Positions 1-7,383 of a stretch of 9,541 bases of DNA are shown in pieces. A program made the position numbers and the translations under genes. Location of the stretch: contig CANHAW010000050.1 of the NCBI GenBank assembly GCA_947458675.1, positions 1 through 9,541 of the forward strand. Reading direction: 5' to 3'. Below the pieces are notes generated by a model. It was not told where the DNA came from, ran no database searches, and saw nothing but the letters and a program-made list of their open reading frames with translations. Each line of letters starts with the position of its first letter. Position 1 is the stretch's first letter. This DNA is from Beijerinckiaceae bacterium. Lineage in GTDB: Bacteria; Pseudomonadota; Alphaproteobacteria; Rhizobiales; Beijerinckiaceae.

Positions 1-53
1 AAAGCTTTTTCAAGCGGCTTGACGACGAGATGGTAGAAGAGAATTTCTGTCAT
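1..53 (-). CDS. holC: DNA polymerase III chi subunit, N-terminal fragment (runs off left edge)
   Basis: Read on the minus strand from the ATG at 53-51, the 17 complete codons give MTEILFYHLVVKPLEKA, which resembles the start of the HolC family (an M-x-E-I-x-F-Y-H-L opening followed by a P-L-E-K-type segment). In the family, chi pairs with psi in the clamp-loader complex and contacts single-strand DNA-binding protein. The gene begins 34 bases after the stop of the small exported protein, on the same strand, downstream of pepA; pepA and holC are also neighbours in E. coli. There is no strong ribosome binding site, only a GGGA-type stretch further upstream. The identification rests on a short N-terminal match plus conserved context. 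The rest of the gene lies outside the window. Confidence 0.78.
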   Translation of the reverse strand, partial: MTEILFYHLVVKPLEKA

Positions 54-87
54 GTTTCAACCATCCCGACGCAATGCCGTGCGCCGC

Positions 88-618
88 TCAATCGCCCGTG
101 CCGACAATGATGAGGGTGCGATCGCGCGCCGTCCAGATCATGCCGAGATCGGCCCCGCCCTCATGATATTCGGTTTTGCCGGACACAACGTGATCGCCGC
201 GCTGATTGGAGGCGCGCAAATATTCCTCCGCCTCGCGGCTGAGCCGACGCACCGCCTGCGACGCGCGCGTCGCCGGCCAACCAAGGGCTGCGCGAACGGC
301 GGCATTCTGCACACGTTCGAATTTCGTCACTGTCGCCGTATCGGTTGGCAATCCGATCTTCACTTCAAAGCGCACCAGAGTGTCGCCGCGACATTCCAGC
401 AGACCGTCGATGCGCACATTGGTCACGAGATCGAAAAAGTCGCCCTGTTGCGCGCTGCGCGAGACGACGAGCGGGCGCACGAAAGCGGCATTCACATCGC
501 CCGTATCGCGCATGAAGGTCGCCTGAAACATGCCGCAGCTGGGCGCACGCGCAGTTTGTGCGAGCGCCGGGAAGCAGGAGAGCAGCAAGAAACCGCTTGT
601 GGCAAGCAGCATTCTCAT
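88..618 (-). CDS. Small exported protein of unknown function between pepA and holC
   Basis: I do not recognise this 176-residue protein. The N-terminus is a typical Sec signal: MRM, a hydrophobic stretch at about residues 4-19, and a likely signal peptidase I site after ALA (20/21). A lipobox reading ending at Cys15 (L-L-S-C) is possible but fits less well. The predicted mature part has two cysteines, C28 and C76, which could form a disulfide in the periplasm. It looks soluble, with mixed beta-like segments and a charged, probably helical stretch at about 120-140 (AVRRLSREAEEYL). No catalytic motif is visible. The ATG at 618 lies 5 bases after the pepA stop, with GAAGG about 9 bases upstream; ATG 612 is an alternative start. 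The frame extends further upstream inside pepA, but the signal peptide begins only here. Tight spacing suggests co-transcription with pepA and holC. A cell-envelope role is inference from the signal peptide alone. Confidence 0.8.
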   Translation of the reverse strand: MRMLLATSGFLLLSCFPALAQTARAPSCGMFQATFMRDTGDVNAAFVRPLVVSRSAQQGDFFDLVTNVRIDGLLECRGDTLVRFEVKIGLPTDTATVTKFERVQNAAVRAALGWPATRASQAVRRLSREAEEYLRASNQRGDHVVSGKTEYHEGGADLGMIWTARDRTLIIVGTGD

Positions 619-623
619 GACGG

Positions 624-2165
624 TCAGCCTTCGTAATGATCGGCAACGAGGCGATCGAGCAGGCGCACGCCCCAGCCCGAGCCCCAGCTCTGGTTGATGT
701 CGCTGGCTGGCGATGCCATGCCAGTGCCTGCAATATCGAGATGCGCCCATGGCACGCCATTGACGAAGCGCTGCAGGAATTGCGCAGCAGTAATCGAGCC
801 TGCATGGCGGCCGCCGACATGTTTCATATCGGCGAATTTTGAATCCAGCAGCTTGTCGTAATTGGGGCCGAGCGGCATGCGCCAGACTTTTTCGCCGGTG
901 GCCGTGCCCGCCTGCGAAAGCCGGGTGGAAAGTTCGTCATTGTTTGAGAACAGGCCCGCATATTCATTGCCAAGTGCAATCAGGATCGCGCCGGTGAGTG
1001 TCGCCAGATTGACCATGAATTGCGGCTTGTACTTGTCCTGCACATACCAAAGCACATCGGCCAGAACGAGACGGCCTTCAGCATCCGTATTGATGATTTC
1101 GACCGTCTGCCCGGACAGGGATTTGACAATATCGCCGGGGCGCTGCGCTTTGCCGTCGGGCATGTTTTCGACAAGCCCGATCGCGCCGATTGCATTGACC
1201 TTGGCCTTGCGCAGCGCCAAGGCCTGCATCAGGCCAACGACGCAAGCTGCGCCCGCCATATCGCCCTTCATGTCTTCCATGCCGCCAGCCGGCTTGATCG
1301 AAATGCCGCCCGTGTCGAAACAAACGCCCTTGCCGATAAAGGCAACGGGTTTCGCTTTGGCATTTTTCGCGCCATTCCAGCGCATGATCACGACCTTGCT
1401 TTCGCGATCCGATCCCTGCCCCACACCCAGCAAGGTGCGGAAGCCGAGCTTGGTCAATTCTTTCTCGCCAAGCACATCGATGACGATGCCAAGTTTCGCC
1501 AGTTCCTTGGCGCGATCTGCGAAGGCTGCAGGAAAGAGCACATTGGGCGGCTCATTGACCAATGTGCGGGCCAATGTCACGCCCTCAGCCAAAGCATCGC
1601 GATTTTTGGCGGCGCGCTTGGCGGCCGCCGTATCGGCAACGGCAATGCTCACATGGGCATCGACCGAAGGCTTGTCCTCATCCTTCTTCTTCGTCTTGTA
1701 GAGATCGAATTTATAGGCGCGCAAACGCATGCCGAGCATGATATCGGCGGCGGCGGCGGCAGCATCGGCGGGCGCATCCTTGGGGTCGAAGACCAAAGTC
1801 GTTTTTGTCTGGCCGTCGAGCCGGCCCATAATGGCGCCGCCGAGCGAAACGAAATCGGGGGCTGCAGCCTCCTCCTTGTCGTTTTTCTTGGCTGTCCCGA
1901 TCACGATCAGACGGTCGAAAGGCAGTCCCTCCGGCGCAAGCAGATCGAGGGCCGAACCGGAATGGGCCTTAAATTTCGCTGTGGCGGCGGCGCGGGCAAT
2001 CAAAACGGTCGCTGCGCCCAGAATTTTGGCCGTTTCGGGCGCGAATGACAGATCGGCACCGGCCAGAACCGCCAGCGTCCCCCCGCCCGCCTTCGCCGCC
2101 CGCCCCTTGGACGCGGGAGCAATGTCCTTGAAGCCGACGAAATCGATTTTGGGGGAATGAGCCAT
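624..2165 (-). CDS. pepA: Leucyl aminopeptidase (cytosol aminopeptidase, M17 family)
   Basis: This 513-residue protein is a full-length M17 aminopeptidase, a cytoplasmic two-metal enzyme that removes N-terminal amino acids from peptides. The C-terminal catalytic domain (about 190-513) shows the metal- and substrate-binding residues: K279 and D284 in [11 protein letters not shown]291, D302 in MKGDMAGA, and D361, E363 and R365 in the family signature NTDAEGRL. These match E. coli PepA K270, D275, K282, D293, D352, E354 and R356 at a constant offset of nine. The N-terminal domain (about 1-170) is alanine-rich and followed by a lysine-rich linker (KTKKKDEDK, 157-165). The ATG at 2165 has GAGGA four bases upstream. 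The gene is divergent from lptF across 380 bases and heads the pepA-exported protein-holC run. E. coli PepA also acts as a DNA-binding accessory factor at some sites; nothing here shows whether this one does. Confidence 0.97.
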   Translation of the reverse strand: MAHSPKIDFVGFKDIAPASKGRAAKAGGGTLAVLAGADLSFAPETAKILGAATVLIARAAATAKFKAHSGSALDLLAPEGLPFDRLIVIGTAKKNDKEEAAAPDFVSLGGAIMGRLDGQTKTTLVFDPKDAPADAAAAAADIMLGMRLRAYKFDLYKTKKKDEDKPSVDAHVSIAVADTAAAKRAAKNRDALAEGVTLARTLVNEPPNVLFPAAFADRAKELAKLGIVIDVLGEKELTKLGFRTLLGVGQGSDRESKVVIMRWNGAKNAKAKPVAFIGKGVCFDTGGISIKPAGGMEDMKGDMAGAACVVGLMQALALRKAKVNAIGAIGLVENMPDGKAQRPGDIVKSLSGQTVEIINTDAEGRLVLADVLWYVQDKYKPQFMVNLATLTGAILIALGNEYAGLFSNNDELSTRLSQAGTATGEKVWRMPLGPNYDKLLDSKFADMKHVGGRHAGSITAAQFLQRFVNGVPWAHLDIAGTGMASPASDINQSWGSGWGVRLLDRLVADHYEG

Positions 2166-2284
2166 GGCGTCCTCACGATGCGGCGCGCAAACCGCCCGGC
2201 CTCCGAGGGGGCCGATGCGATGCCGCTTCTTGCCTATCGAAGTGCCATGCGCAGCCTCGTCATTGCAAGCGCGATCGACCCATT

Positions 2285-2309
2285 AAGGCCGGGCTTTTGC
2301 CGGTTTTTT
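2285..2309 (+). terminator. Terminator-like hairpin with T tract, oriented toward lptF
   Basis: The stem pairs C2289, C2290, G2291 and G2292 with C2300-G2303, plus C2294 with G2299, leaving G2293 bulged and a TTTT loop. AAGG at 2285-2288 can extend the stem against the T's with two G-T pairs. Six T (2304-2309) follow directly on the plus strand, as in an intrinsic terminator. The opposite strand has no T tract after the hairpin, so it would act rightward only. No plus-strand gene ends here: the sequence to its left is antisense to pepA. It may stop antisense transcripts, end a small RNA, or act as an attenuator in a long lptF leader. The stem is short, so activity is uncertain. Confidence 0.45.
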
Positions 2310-2414
2310 GTCCAGCCCTGCCCTGAAATGGCCGTGAGCGGCCCGATAGAGTGTCGCTGCAGCAACGCTTTCATATCCAATGCGCCTCCAGCCCTTCGAA
2401 AAAAGGCTCGCGCC

Positions 2415-2443
2415 TTGCCTCGCCGTTTACGAATGGTTAGCGA
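2415..2443 (+). promoter_or_regulatory. Possible sigma70-type promoter for the lptF operon
   Basis: TTGCCT at 2415-2420 and TAGCGA at 2438-2443 are separated by 17 bases and lie about 100 bases before the lptF start. The -35 element keeps TTG and the -10 element is poor compared with the alphaproteobacterial consensus. It is the best spaced pair I can find facing lptF, but the region is GC-rich and no transcription start is known, so this remains a weak prediction. Confidence 0.25.
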
Positions 2444-2545
2444 TTTGGGAGTGACGGCCGCTTTCTTTCGGCGACGAGTCGCGAGAATGGATTTAGATGG
2501 AGATCGGGCCGGGCATCCGGTCGGTTCAAGGGCCAGCGGTCGGGT

Positions 2546-3685
2546 ATGTCGATCTTCGAACGATATGTGTTTCGGTCAGCGCTGACCGCCTTTCTGGCGG
2601 GTCTGGGCACGCTGACGGGCGTCGTCTGGATGGCCATGGCGCTGCGCCAGGTCGATCTGATGGCCACCAAGGGCCAGACGCTGATCGTCTTTCTGACGGT
2701 CACCGGGCTGATCGTGCCCTCGCTCGTCATGGTGATCGCACCGATTGCCCTGTTCATCGCCGTCATTTTCACGCTGAACAAACTGAACGGCGACAGCGAA
2801 ATCGTCGTCATGAGCGCATCGGGCATGTCGCCGCAGCGCTTCATGCGCCCCTTCATCTGGCTTGCCCTTCTCGTCACGGGCCTGGCGGCTTTCACCTCGC
2901 TTTGGGCCATGCCGGCCAGCTTCCGCGAGATCACGGTGCAGATGACAAAAATCCGCACCGACATGCTCACCCGCGTGATCCGCGAAGGTCAGTTCGTCAA
3001 TCTCGATGCGGGCTTCGTGTTTCATTTTCGCGAACGCGGCGCGAATGGCGAAATGTATGGCCTGTTCATTCAGGATCGGCGCGAGGCCGGGCGCGTCTCA
3101 ACCTATATTGCCGAGGCAGGCCGCTCGATCGAAATCGATGCGCAAAATTATCTCGTTCTCGAAAAAGGCAGCATCCAGCGCCAGACGCCGGATTCTCCAG
3201 ATCCGGCCATTGTCAGTTTCGAACGCTATGCCATCGATCTCGCGCAATTCAGCCCCGACGAGACCGGCGCGCCACTTCGTGCGCGCGAACGCACCACAGC
3301 CGAACTTTTGATGCGCGATCCCAGCGAGCCAATGGTGCGCGCCAATCCCGGCCGTTTCCGACAGGAATTGCACGAGCGTTTCCTTAGCCCGCTTTATGCC
3401 CTCACCTTCTGCATGATCGCCTTTGCCGCGCTCGGTCAGCCCAAAACAACCCGACAGGGACGCGGCATGGCTGTCACCTTGGCCATTACTGCTGCCGTCG
3501 CCCTGCGGCTTGCCGGCTTTGGCACCTCGGCCCTGATCGCCCGGAGCGAAAAAGCAGTTGTGCTCGCTTATGCGCTGCCGGTATCGGTTTTCCTCTTCGC
3601 GCTCGTTTTTGCGCTGGCGCCTGACGCGCTGCGGCGGATCCGTGCCCGGTTGCACCCCAAGCGTTTGGCGGGAGCACAGGCATGA
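2546..3685 (+). CDS. lptF: LPS export ABC transporter permease LptF
   Basis: This 379-residue inner-membrane protein has the LptF/LptG family layout. Three membrane segments lie at about 11-33, 47-77 and 101-122, followed by a periplasmic beta-jellyroll-type domain at about 125-275, then three more membrane segments at about 281-297, 308-330 and 337-358. The cytoplasmic loop after the second segment carries the conserved run SEIVVMSASGMS (84-95), where the family contacts the LptB ATPase. In the known system LptB2FG extracts LPS from the inner membrane and passes it to LptC and the LptA bridge. The family's two subunits are similar; I call this one LptF because it is first in the pair and divergent from pepA, as in E. 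coli. ATG 2546 is the only start in frame before the protein begins, although the nearest Shine-Dalgarno-like sequence (AAGGG, 2528-2532) is 13 bases away. Its stop overlaps the lptG start. Confidence 0.95.
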   Translation: MSIFERYVFRSALTAFLAGLGTLTGVVWMAMALRQVDLMATKGQTLIVFLTVTGLIVPSLVMVIAPIALFIAVIFTLNKLNGDSEIVVMSASGMSPQRFMRPFIWLALLVTGLAAFTSLWAMPASFREITVQMTKIRTDMLTRVIREGQFVNLDAGFVFHFRERGANGEMYGLFIQDRREAGRVSTYIAEAGRSIEIDAQNYLVLEKGSIQRQTPDSPDPAIVSFERYAIDLAQFSPDETGAPLRARERTTAELLMRDPSEPMVRANPGRFRQELHERFLSPLYALTFCMIAFAALGQPKTTRQGRGMAVTLAITAAVALRLAGFGTSALIARSEKAVVLAYALPVSVFLFALVFALAPDALRRIRARLHPKRLAGAQA

Positions 3686-4767
3686 TCGGGCGCACGCTGG
3701 GCCTCTATCTCGCAGGGCGCTTCACCCGCGCCGTCCTTTCGGTCTTCGGGACGATTTTCGTTCTGATCTATCTGATCGATTTCGTTGAGACGCTGCGCAA
3801 GGCGGGCGACATCGCCCATGCCACGACGCTGGGCATTGCCGCTCTCACCTTTCTTCGCGTTCCCGCAGTGACGGAGCAGATCCTGCCTTTCGCCATGCTG
3901 GGCGGCGCCATGTTCGCCTTCATCGGACTGACGCGGAAACTCGAACTGGTTGTCGCCCGTTCGGCTGGCGTCTCGGCCTGGCAATTCCTGACCCCGCCCG
4001 TGCTGATTGCGCTGGTCATCGGCATCCTGTCGGTCACGGTCTACAATCCCCTCTCCGCCCTGATGAAACAGAAAGCGGATTCGATCGAGATCGGCCTGTT
4101 CGGGCGCACCAGCCCCAGCGCCGGCGATACAGGCCTCTGGATCCGCCAGCGCGGCCCAGACGGTCAGTCGATCCTGCGGGCCGAGCAATCGAGCGATCGC
4201 GGCCGGCAGCTGGCAAGCGTCTCCGCTTTTGTCTTCGATCTGGACAATCGCTTCCTCGAGCGCATCGATGCCGCCCGCGCCCGGCTGGAGGCAAACCGCT
4301 GGGTTCTGGAGGAGGCCCGCGTCAACATTCCCGGCGAAGAGCCACGCAATGTCAGCGTTTACCATCTTTCGACATTTTTGCTCCCGGAGCAGGTCAGCCA
4401 GTCCTTCGTGACGCCCGATGCAGTGCCCTTCTGGTCCCTGCCTGAATTCAGCCGCAGGACCGAAGCTGCGGGCCTCGACGGGACGGTATATGCCCTTAGA
4501 TTTCAGATACTTCTGGCACGTCCGCTGATGTTCGTCGCCATGGTCCTGATCGCCGCCTGTTTCTCCCTCAGATTCTTCCGGATAGGGGGTGTGGCGCGGA
4601 TGGTTTCGGGTGGCGTGGCTGCGGGCTTCGTGCTTTATGTAGCGACTAAGCTTGTCTCCGATCTTGGCGGCGTGGGCGTCTTGAGCGCTCCGGTCGCGGC
4701 TTGGGGACCGGCAATTGTGGGCAGCATGCTGGGAACTTTGGTTCTTTTGCACCAGGAGGATGGCTGA
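3682..4767 (+). CDS. lptG: LPS export ABC transporter permease LptG
   Basis: This 361-residue protein is the second permease of the LPS exporter. Predicted membrane segments are at about 12-34, 64-84, 102-124, 275-298, 308-328 and 334-356, with the periplasmic domain at about 128-270. The conserved LptG stretch LPFAMLGGAMFAF through KLELVVARSAGVS (68-98) contains the cytoplasmic coupling loop toward LptB. The start ATG lies inside an ATGA overlap with the lptF stop and has GGGAG (3670-3674) seven bases upstream, so the two permeases are probably made in equal amounts by coupled translation. This fits the known 1:1 LptF-LptG heterodimer. Length is normal for the family, with no truncation. lptB, lptC and lptA are not in this window. 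Confidence 0.95.
   Translation: MIGRTLGLYLAGRFTRAVLSVFGTIFVLIYLIDFVETLRKAGDIAHATTLGIAALTFLRVPAVTEQILPFAMLGGAMFAFIGLTRKLELVVARSAGVSAWQFLTPPVLIALVIGILSVTVYNPLSALMKQKADSIEIGLFGRTSPSAGDTGLWIRQRGPDGQSILRAEQSSDRGRQLASVSAFVFDLDNRFLERIDAARARLEANRWVLEEARVNIPGEEPRNVSVYHLSTFLLPEQVSQSFVTPDAVPFWSLPEFSRRTEAAGLDGTVYALRFQILLARPLMFVAMVLIAACFSLRFFRIGGVARMVSGGVAAGFVLYVATKLVSDLGGVGVLSAPVAAWGPAIVGSMLGTLVLLHQEDG
4754..4760 (+). promoter_or_regulatory. Strong ribosome binding site that fixes the lptD start
   Basis: AGGAGGA ends six bases before the ATG at 4767, which sits in a TGATG overlap with the lptG stop. It is the best Shine-Dalgarno sequence in the window. It supports the ATG at 4767 over the in-frame TTG at 4701, which lies inside lptG and would add 22 residues not resembling a signal peptide. 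Confidence 0.8.
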
Positions 4768-7352
4768 TGGGGCGGCGTAACGGCCCCGTTGCAGACTGGC
4801 GTGTCACCGCCGGGCAGCCGGACAAGCCCCTTCGCGCATCCGCGGGGGCATCGGGAGCGCTTGCCCGAATTCTGGCCCTGCCGCTCAGCCTCGGCCTTCT
4901 CCTCTCGACCGCCCTGCTGCCTGCCACCGCCCAGACGGTGTCTGAGCGCATGACCAGGACGAGCGGCGACAACCGCGACCGCCTGCTCGTTCAAGCCACT
5001 GAAATGGTCTATGACGCCAAGACCGACACAATCGGTGCGCGCGGCAATGTCCAACTCTATTATCAGGGCCGCGTGCTCGAAGCCGATCGCGTCACTTACG
5101 ATCGCAAGGCGAGCCGCGTTTACGCCGAAGGGCGTGTTCGCATCACCGAGACCGACGGCTCCAAGCTTTACGGTGAACGGCTCGAACTGACAGACGATTT
5201 CAAGACTGGCTTCATCGACAGTCTCAAAGCCGACACGAGCGAGAAAACATTCATGTCCGCCGCGCGCGCCGAGCGCTACGATGGCGAGACCACGGTTTTC
5301 GAACGCGGCGTCTATACGGCCTGCGAGGCCTGCAAGGACGATCCGCGCAAGCCCCCGCTCTGGCAGGTTCGCGCCAAGCGCATCATTCACCAGAGTGAAG
5401 AGCAGACGCTTTACTACGAAGAAGCCACGCTCGAATTATTCGGCATGCCGGTCGCCTATCTGCCGTTTTTCTCCTCGCCCGATCCGTCGGTGAAGCGCAA
5501 GAGCGGCTGGCTCGCACCCACTTATGTCGTCAAGGATTCGCTGGGCTTTGGCGTATCGGCTCCCTATTTCTGGGCGATCACGCCATCAATGGATATGACC
5601 CTGCGGCCGACGGTCCTGTCGCGCCAGGGCCTGTTGATGGATACCGAATTCCGCCAGCGTCTGGTGACGGGTTCTTATTCGATCCGTGCGACCGGCATTT
5701 TGCAGGCCGATCCGACCGCATTTGCGGCTGCGCCCTATGGTGCGGGCAGCCGCCGCTTCCGCGGCTCGGTGGATCTCACGGGCGAATTCTATCTCAACGA
5801 AAAATGGCGCTTCGGCTGGGATGTCGGTTTTGCCACCGACAAATATTTCACCACCGATTATCGCCAGCCCAACCAGCAGCTCTCGACCAATTACTTCCGC
5901 GAGCGCACATCGCAGGTCTATCTGACCGGCCAGGACAAGCGCGGCTATTTCGATCTGCGCGGCTATTATTTCCAGGGCCTGAGCGCGCAAGACCGGCAAG
6001 AGCAGCAACCCTTCGTTGCGCCCGTGCTCGATTACAACAAACGCATCGACATCAGCCGCGAGCGCGGTATCGGCGGCGAAGTTGAGATTGGCGTCAATCT
6101 GACAACCATTTCGCGCCAAGCGGCGGCCTATGAATCGACACAGGGCTTCCAGCTCGATCCGACCTATAATCTCTATCCTGTCTGCTCCACCTACGACCGC
6201 AACAATTGCCTGTTGCGCGGCATGGCAGGCGAATATACGCGCGCAACCGTCACAGCATCCTGGCGGCGCCAGATGATCGACAATATCGGTCAGGTCTGGA
6301 CGCCCTTCACTTTCGCTTCGCTGAACGGATCCTGGCTGTCGCTCGACAAGACCGGAACCTATTACGCCGGAGGCGCCATTCTCAGCCGCAATTCGGACCA
6401 GGTGAATTTTGTCGGCTCGGAGCCGGATTCCTTCCGCGGTCGTTTTCTTGCCGGCACGGGTCTCGACTATCGCCTTCCGATGATGGCGCGCAGCGCCGGC
6501 ATGACGCATATTATCGAGCCGATCGCACAAATCATCCTGCGCCCGGATGAAGTGACCAATCGCTCTCTCGTCAATGAAGACGCCCAGAGCCTCGTCTTCG
6601 ATGACGGCAATCTTTTCGCATGGAACAAGTTTTCCGGCTTCGACCGCTTTGAGGGCGGCGTGCGCACGAATTACGGCGTCCAATATACGGCGAACCTCGA
6701 CAGTGGCGGCTATGCGAATATCCTTGTCGGTCAGTCCTACCAACTCGCCGGCCGCAATTCCTACGCCTCGCCCGATGCTGCCAATGTCGGCCTCTCTTCC
6801 GGCCTCGACACAAAGCAATCGGATTTTGTGACGCGCGCGGCTTTCTCGCCGGACGGTCGTTATTCCTTCGTTGCCAAAGGTCGCTTCGACCCGAGCGACT
6901 ATCATCTGCGTCGACTTGACCTGATGGCCAACGCGCGCTGGGGCGATTTCTCGAGCACGCTGCAATATGCGCGCTATGAGGCTCAGCCGCTGCTCGGCTA
7001 TGAAAAACGCCGCGAAGGCCTGTCGGCAGGATCGCGCTACAATTTCGACAAGAATTTCTTCGCTGTCGGAAATGTCATTTTCGACATGTCGCGCCATCTC
7101 TATCCATCGACGACCGCCCAGAGCCGCCCATTGTTCTCCGTTGCCGGCCTGAACCTTGGCGGCGGCTATTCGGACGAATGCGCAACGCTGACCGTCAATT
7201 ATACATCGACCTTTCCGCAAAGCCTGAACGGTGCGCCCACAACCCGCAACCAGACCGTGCTGCTGCAATTGCAATTGCGCACATTGGGCGAGGCACGCCT
7301 GAGCACATCGCTCAGCGGATTGATGGGACAGGATGGGGTCGGCTCCCATTGA
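4767..7352 (+). CDS. lptD: LPS-assembly outer-membrane translocon LptD
   Basis: This 861-residue protein is the outer-membrane barrel that, with lipoprotein LptE, inserts LPS into the cell surface. A signal peptide with a long polar N-region (1-33) and hydrophobic core (about 34-50) likely ends at ATA (55/56). Residues about 70-230 form the periplasmic OstA/LptA-like beta-jellyroll domain, with repeats such as VYDAKTDTIGARGNVQLYYQG, cut here in mind at its conserved GNV core. The remainder is the LptD barrel, beginning around the conserved SGWLAPTY (246-253) and rich in alternating aromatic strands. Cysteines of the mature part are C186 and C189 (CEAC), C473, C481 and C805. E. coli LptD needs two long-range disulfides using a C-terminal CC pair; here only C805 is near the C-terminus. 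Length is slightly above the E. coli protein (784). It is coupled to lptG by TGATG and precedes a SurA-like chaperone gene, as in E. coli. Confidence 0.96.
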   Translation: MGRRNGPVADWRVTAGQPDKPLRASAGASGALARILALPLSLGLLLSTALLPATAQTVSERMTRTSGDNRDRLLVQATEMVYDAKTDTIGARGNVQLYYQGRVLEADRVTYDRKASRVYAEGRVRITETDGSKLYGERLELTDDFKTGFIDSLKADTSEKTFMSAARAERYDGETTVFERGVYTACEACKDDPRKPPLWQVRAKRIIHQSEEQTLYYEEATLELFGMPVAYLPFFSSPDPSVKRKSGWLAPTYVVKDSLGFGVSAPYFWAITPSMDMTLRPTVLSRQGLLMDTEFRQRLVTGSYSIRATGILQADPTAFAAAPYGAGSRRFRGSVDLTGEFYLNEKWRFGWDVGFATDKYFTTDYRQPNQQLSTNYFRERTSQVYLTGQDKRGYFDLRGYYFQGLSAQDRQEQQPFVAPVLDYNKRIDISRERGIGGEVEIGVNLTTISRQAAAYESTQGFQLDPTYNLYPVCSTYDRNNCLLRGMAGEYTRATVTASWRRQMIDNIGQVWTPFTFASLNGSWLSLDKTGTYYAGGAILSRNSDQVNFVGSEPDSFRGRFLAGTGLDYRLPMMARSAGMTHIIEPIAQIILRPDEVTNRSLVNEDAQSLVFDDGNLFAWNKFSGFDRFEGGVRTNYGVQYTANLDSGGYANILVGQSYQLAGRNSYASPDAANVGLSSGLDTKQSDFVTRAAFSPDGRYSFVAKGRFDPSDYHLRRLDLMANARWGDFSSTLQYARYEAQPLLGYEKRREGLSAGSRYNFDKNFFAVGNVIFDMSRHLYPSTTAQSRPLFSVAGLNLGGGYSDECATLTVNYTSTFPQSLNGAPTTRNQTVLLQLQLRTLGEARLSTSLSGLMGQDGVGSH

Positions 7353-7383
7353 CGGGACAGCCGTTGCATCGCAACCATTTTGC

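Larger units (their letters stand above)
2166..2545. promoter_or_regulatory. Divergent intergenic control region between pepA and lptF
   Basis: This 380-base stretch separates the divergent pepA and lptF genes and must carry the start signals for both arms unless transcripts enter from outside. I see no convincing gene in it. From left to right it holds the pepA ribosome binding site (GAGGA near 2170-2174 on the minus strand), a compact hairpin followed by six T at 2285-2309 (plus orientation), a weak sigma70-like promoter facing lptF at 2415-2443, a degenerate CtrA-like box at 2425-2440, and a six-pair hairpin with a GCAT loop at 2507-2522. I found no good promoter for pepA on the minus strand. 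Its function as a control region is inferred from gene orientation. Confidence 0.7.

Noticed and set aside
52..636. A 194-codon plus-strand frame over the small exported protein
   Set aside because: The minus-strand protein has a signal peptide and sits tightly between pepA and holC; the plus-strand frame has neither context nor motif.
1020..2048. A 342-codon plus-strand frame antisense to pepA
   Set aside because: It mirrors the pepA coding sequence, whose metal-site residues all match the M17 family; the antisense product shows no recognisable domain.
2157..2585. A plus-strand frame through the divergent gap, including an ATG at 2220 with a G-rich upstream stretch
   Set aside because: It runs through the terminator-like hairpin and into lptF in a different frame, with an arginine-rich composition and no domain. 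The G-rich stretch is probably chance in a GC-rich gap.
3568..4752. A 394-codon minus-strand frame antisense to lptG and the end of lptF
   Set aside because: Composition is low-complexity and charged, rich in D, R, G, Q and E, as expected for the complement of membrane-protein codons. lptG in the other strand is well supported.
4701..4766. An upstream TTG start for lptD inside lptG
   Set aside because: The ATG at 4767 has a much better ribosome binding site and the usual stop-start overlap; the extra 22 residues do not extend a signal peptide sensibly.
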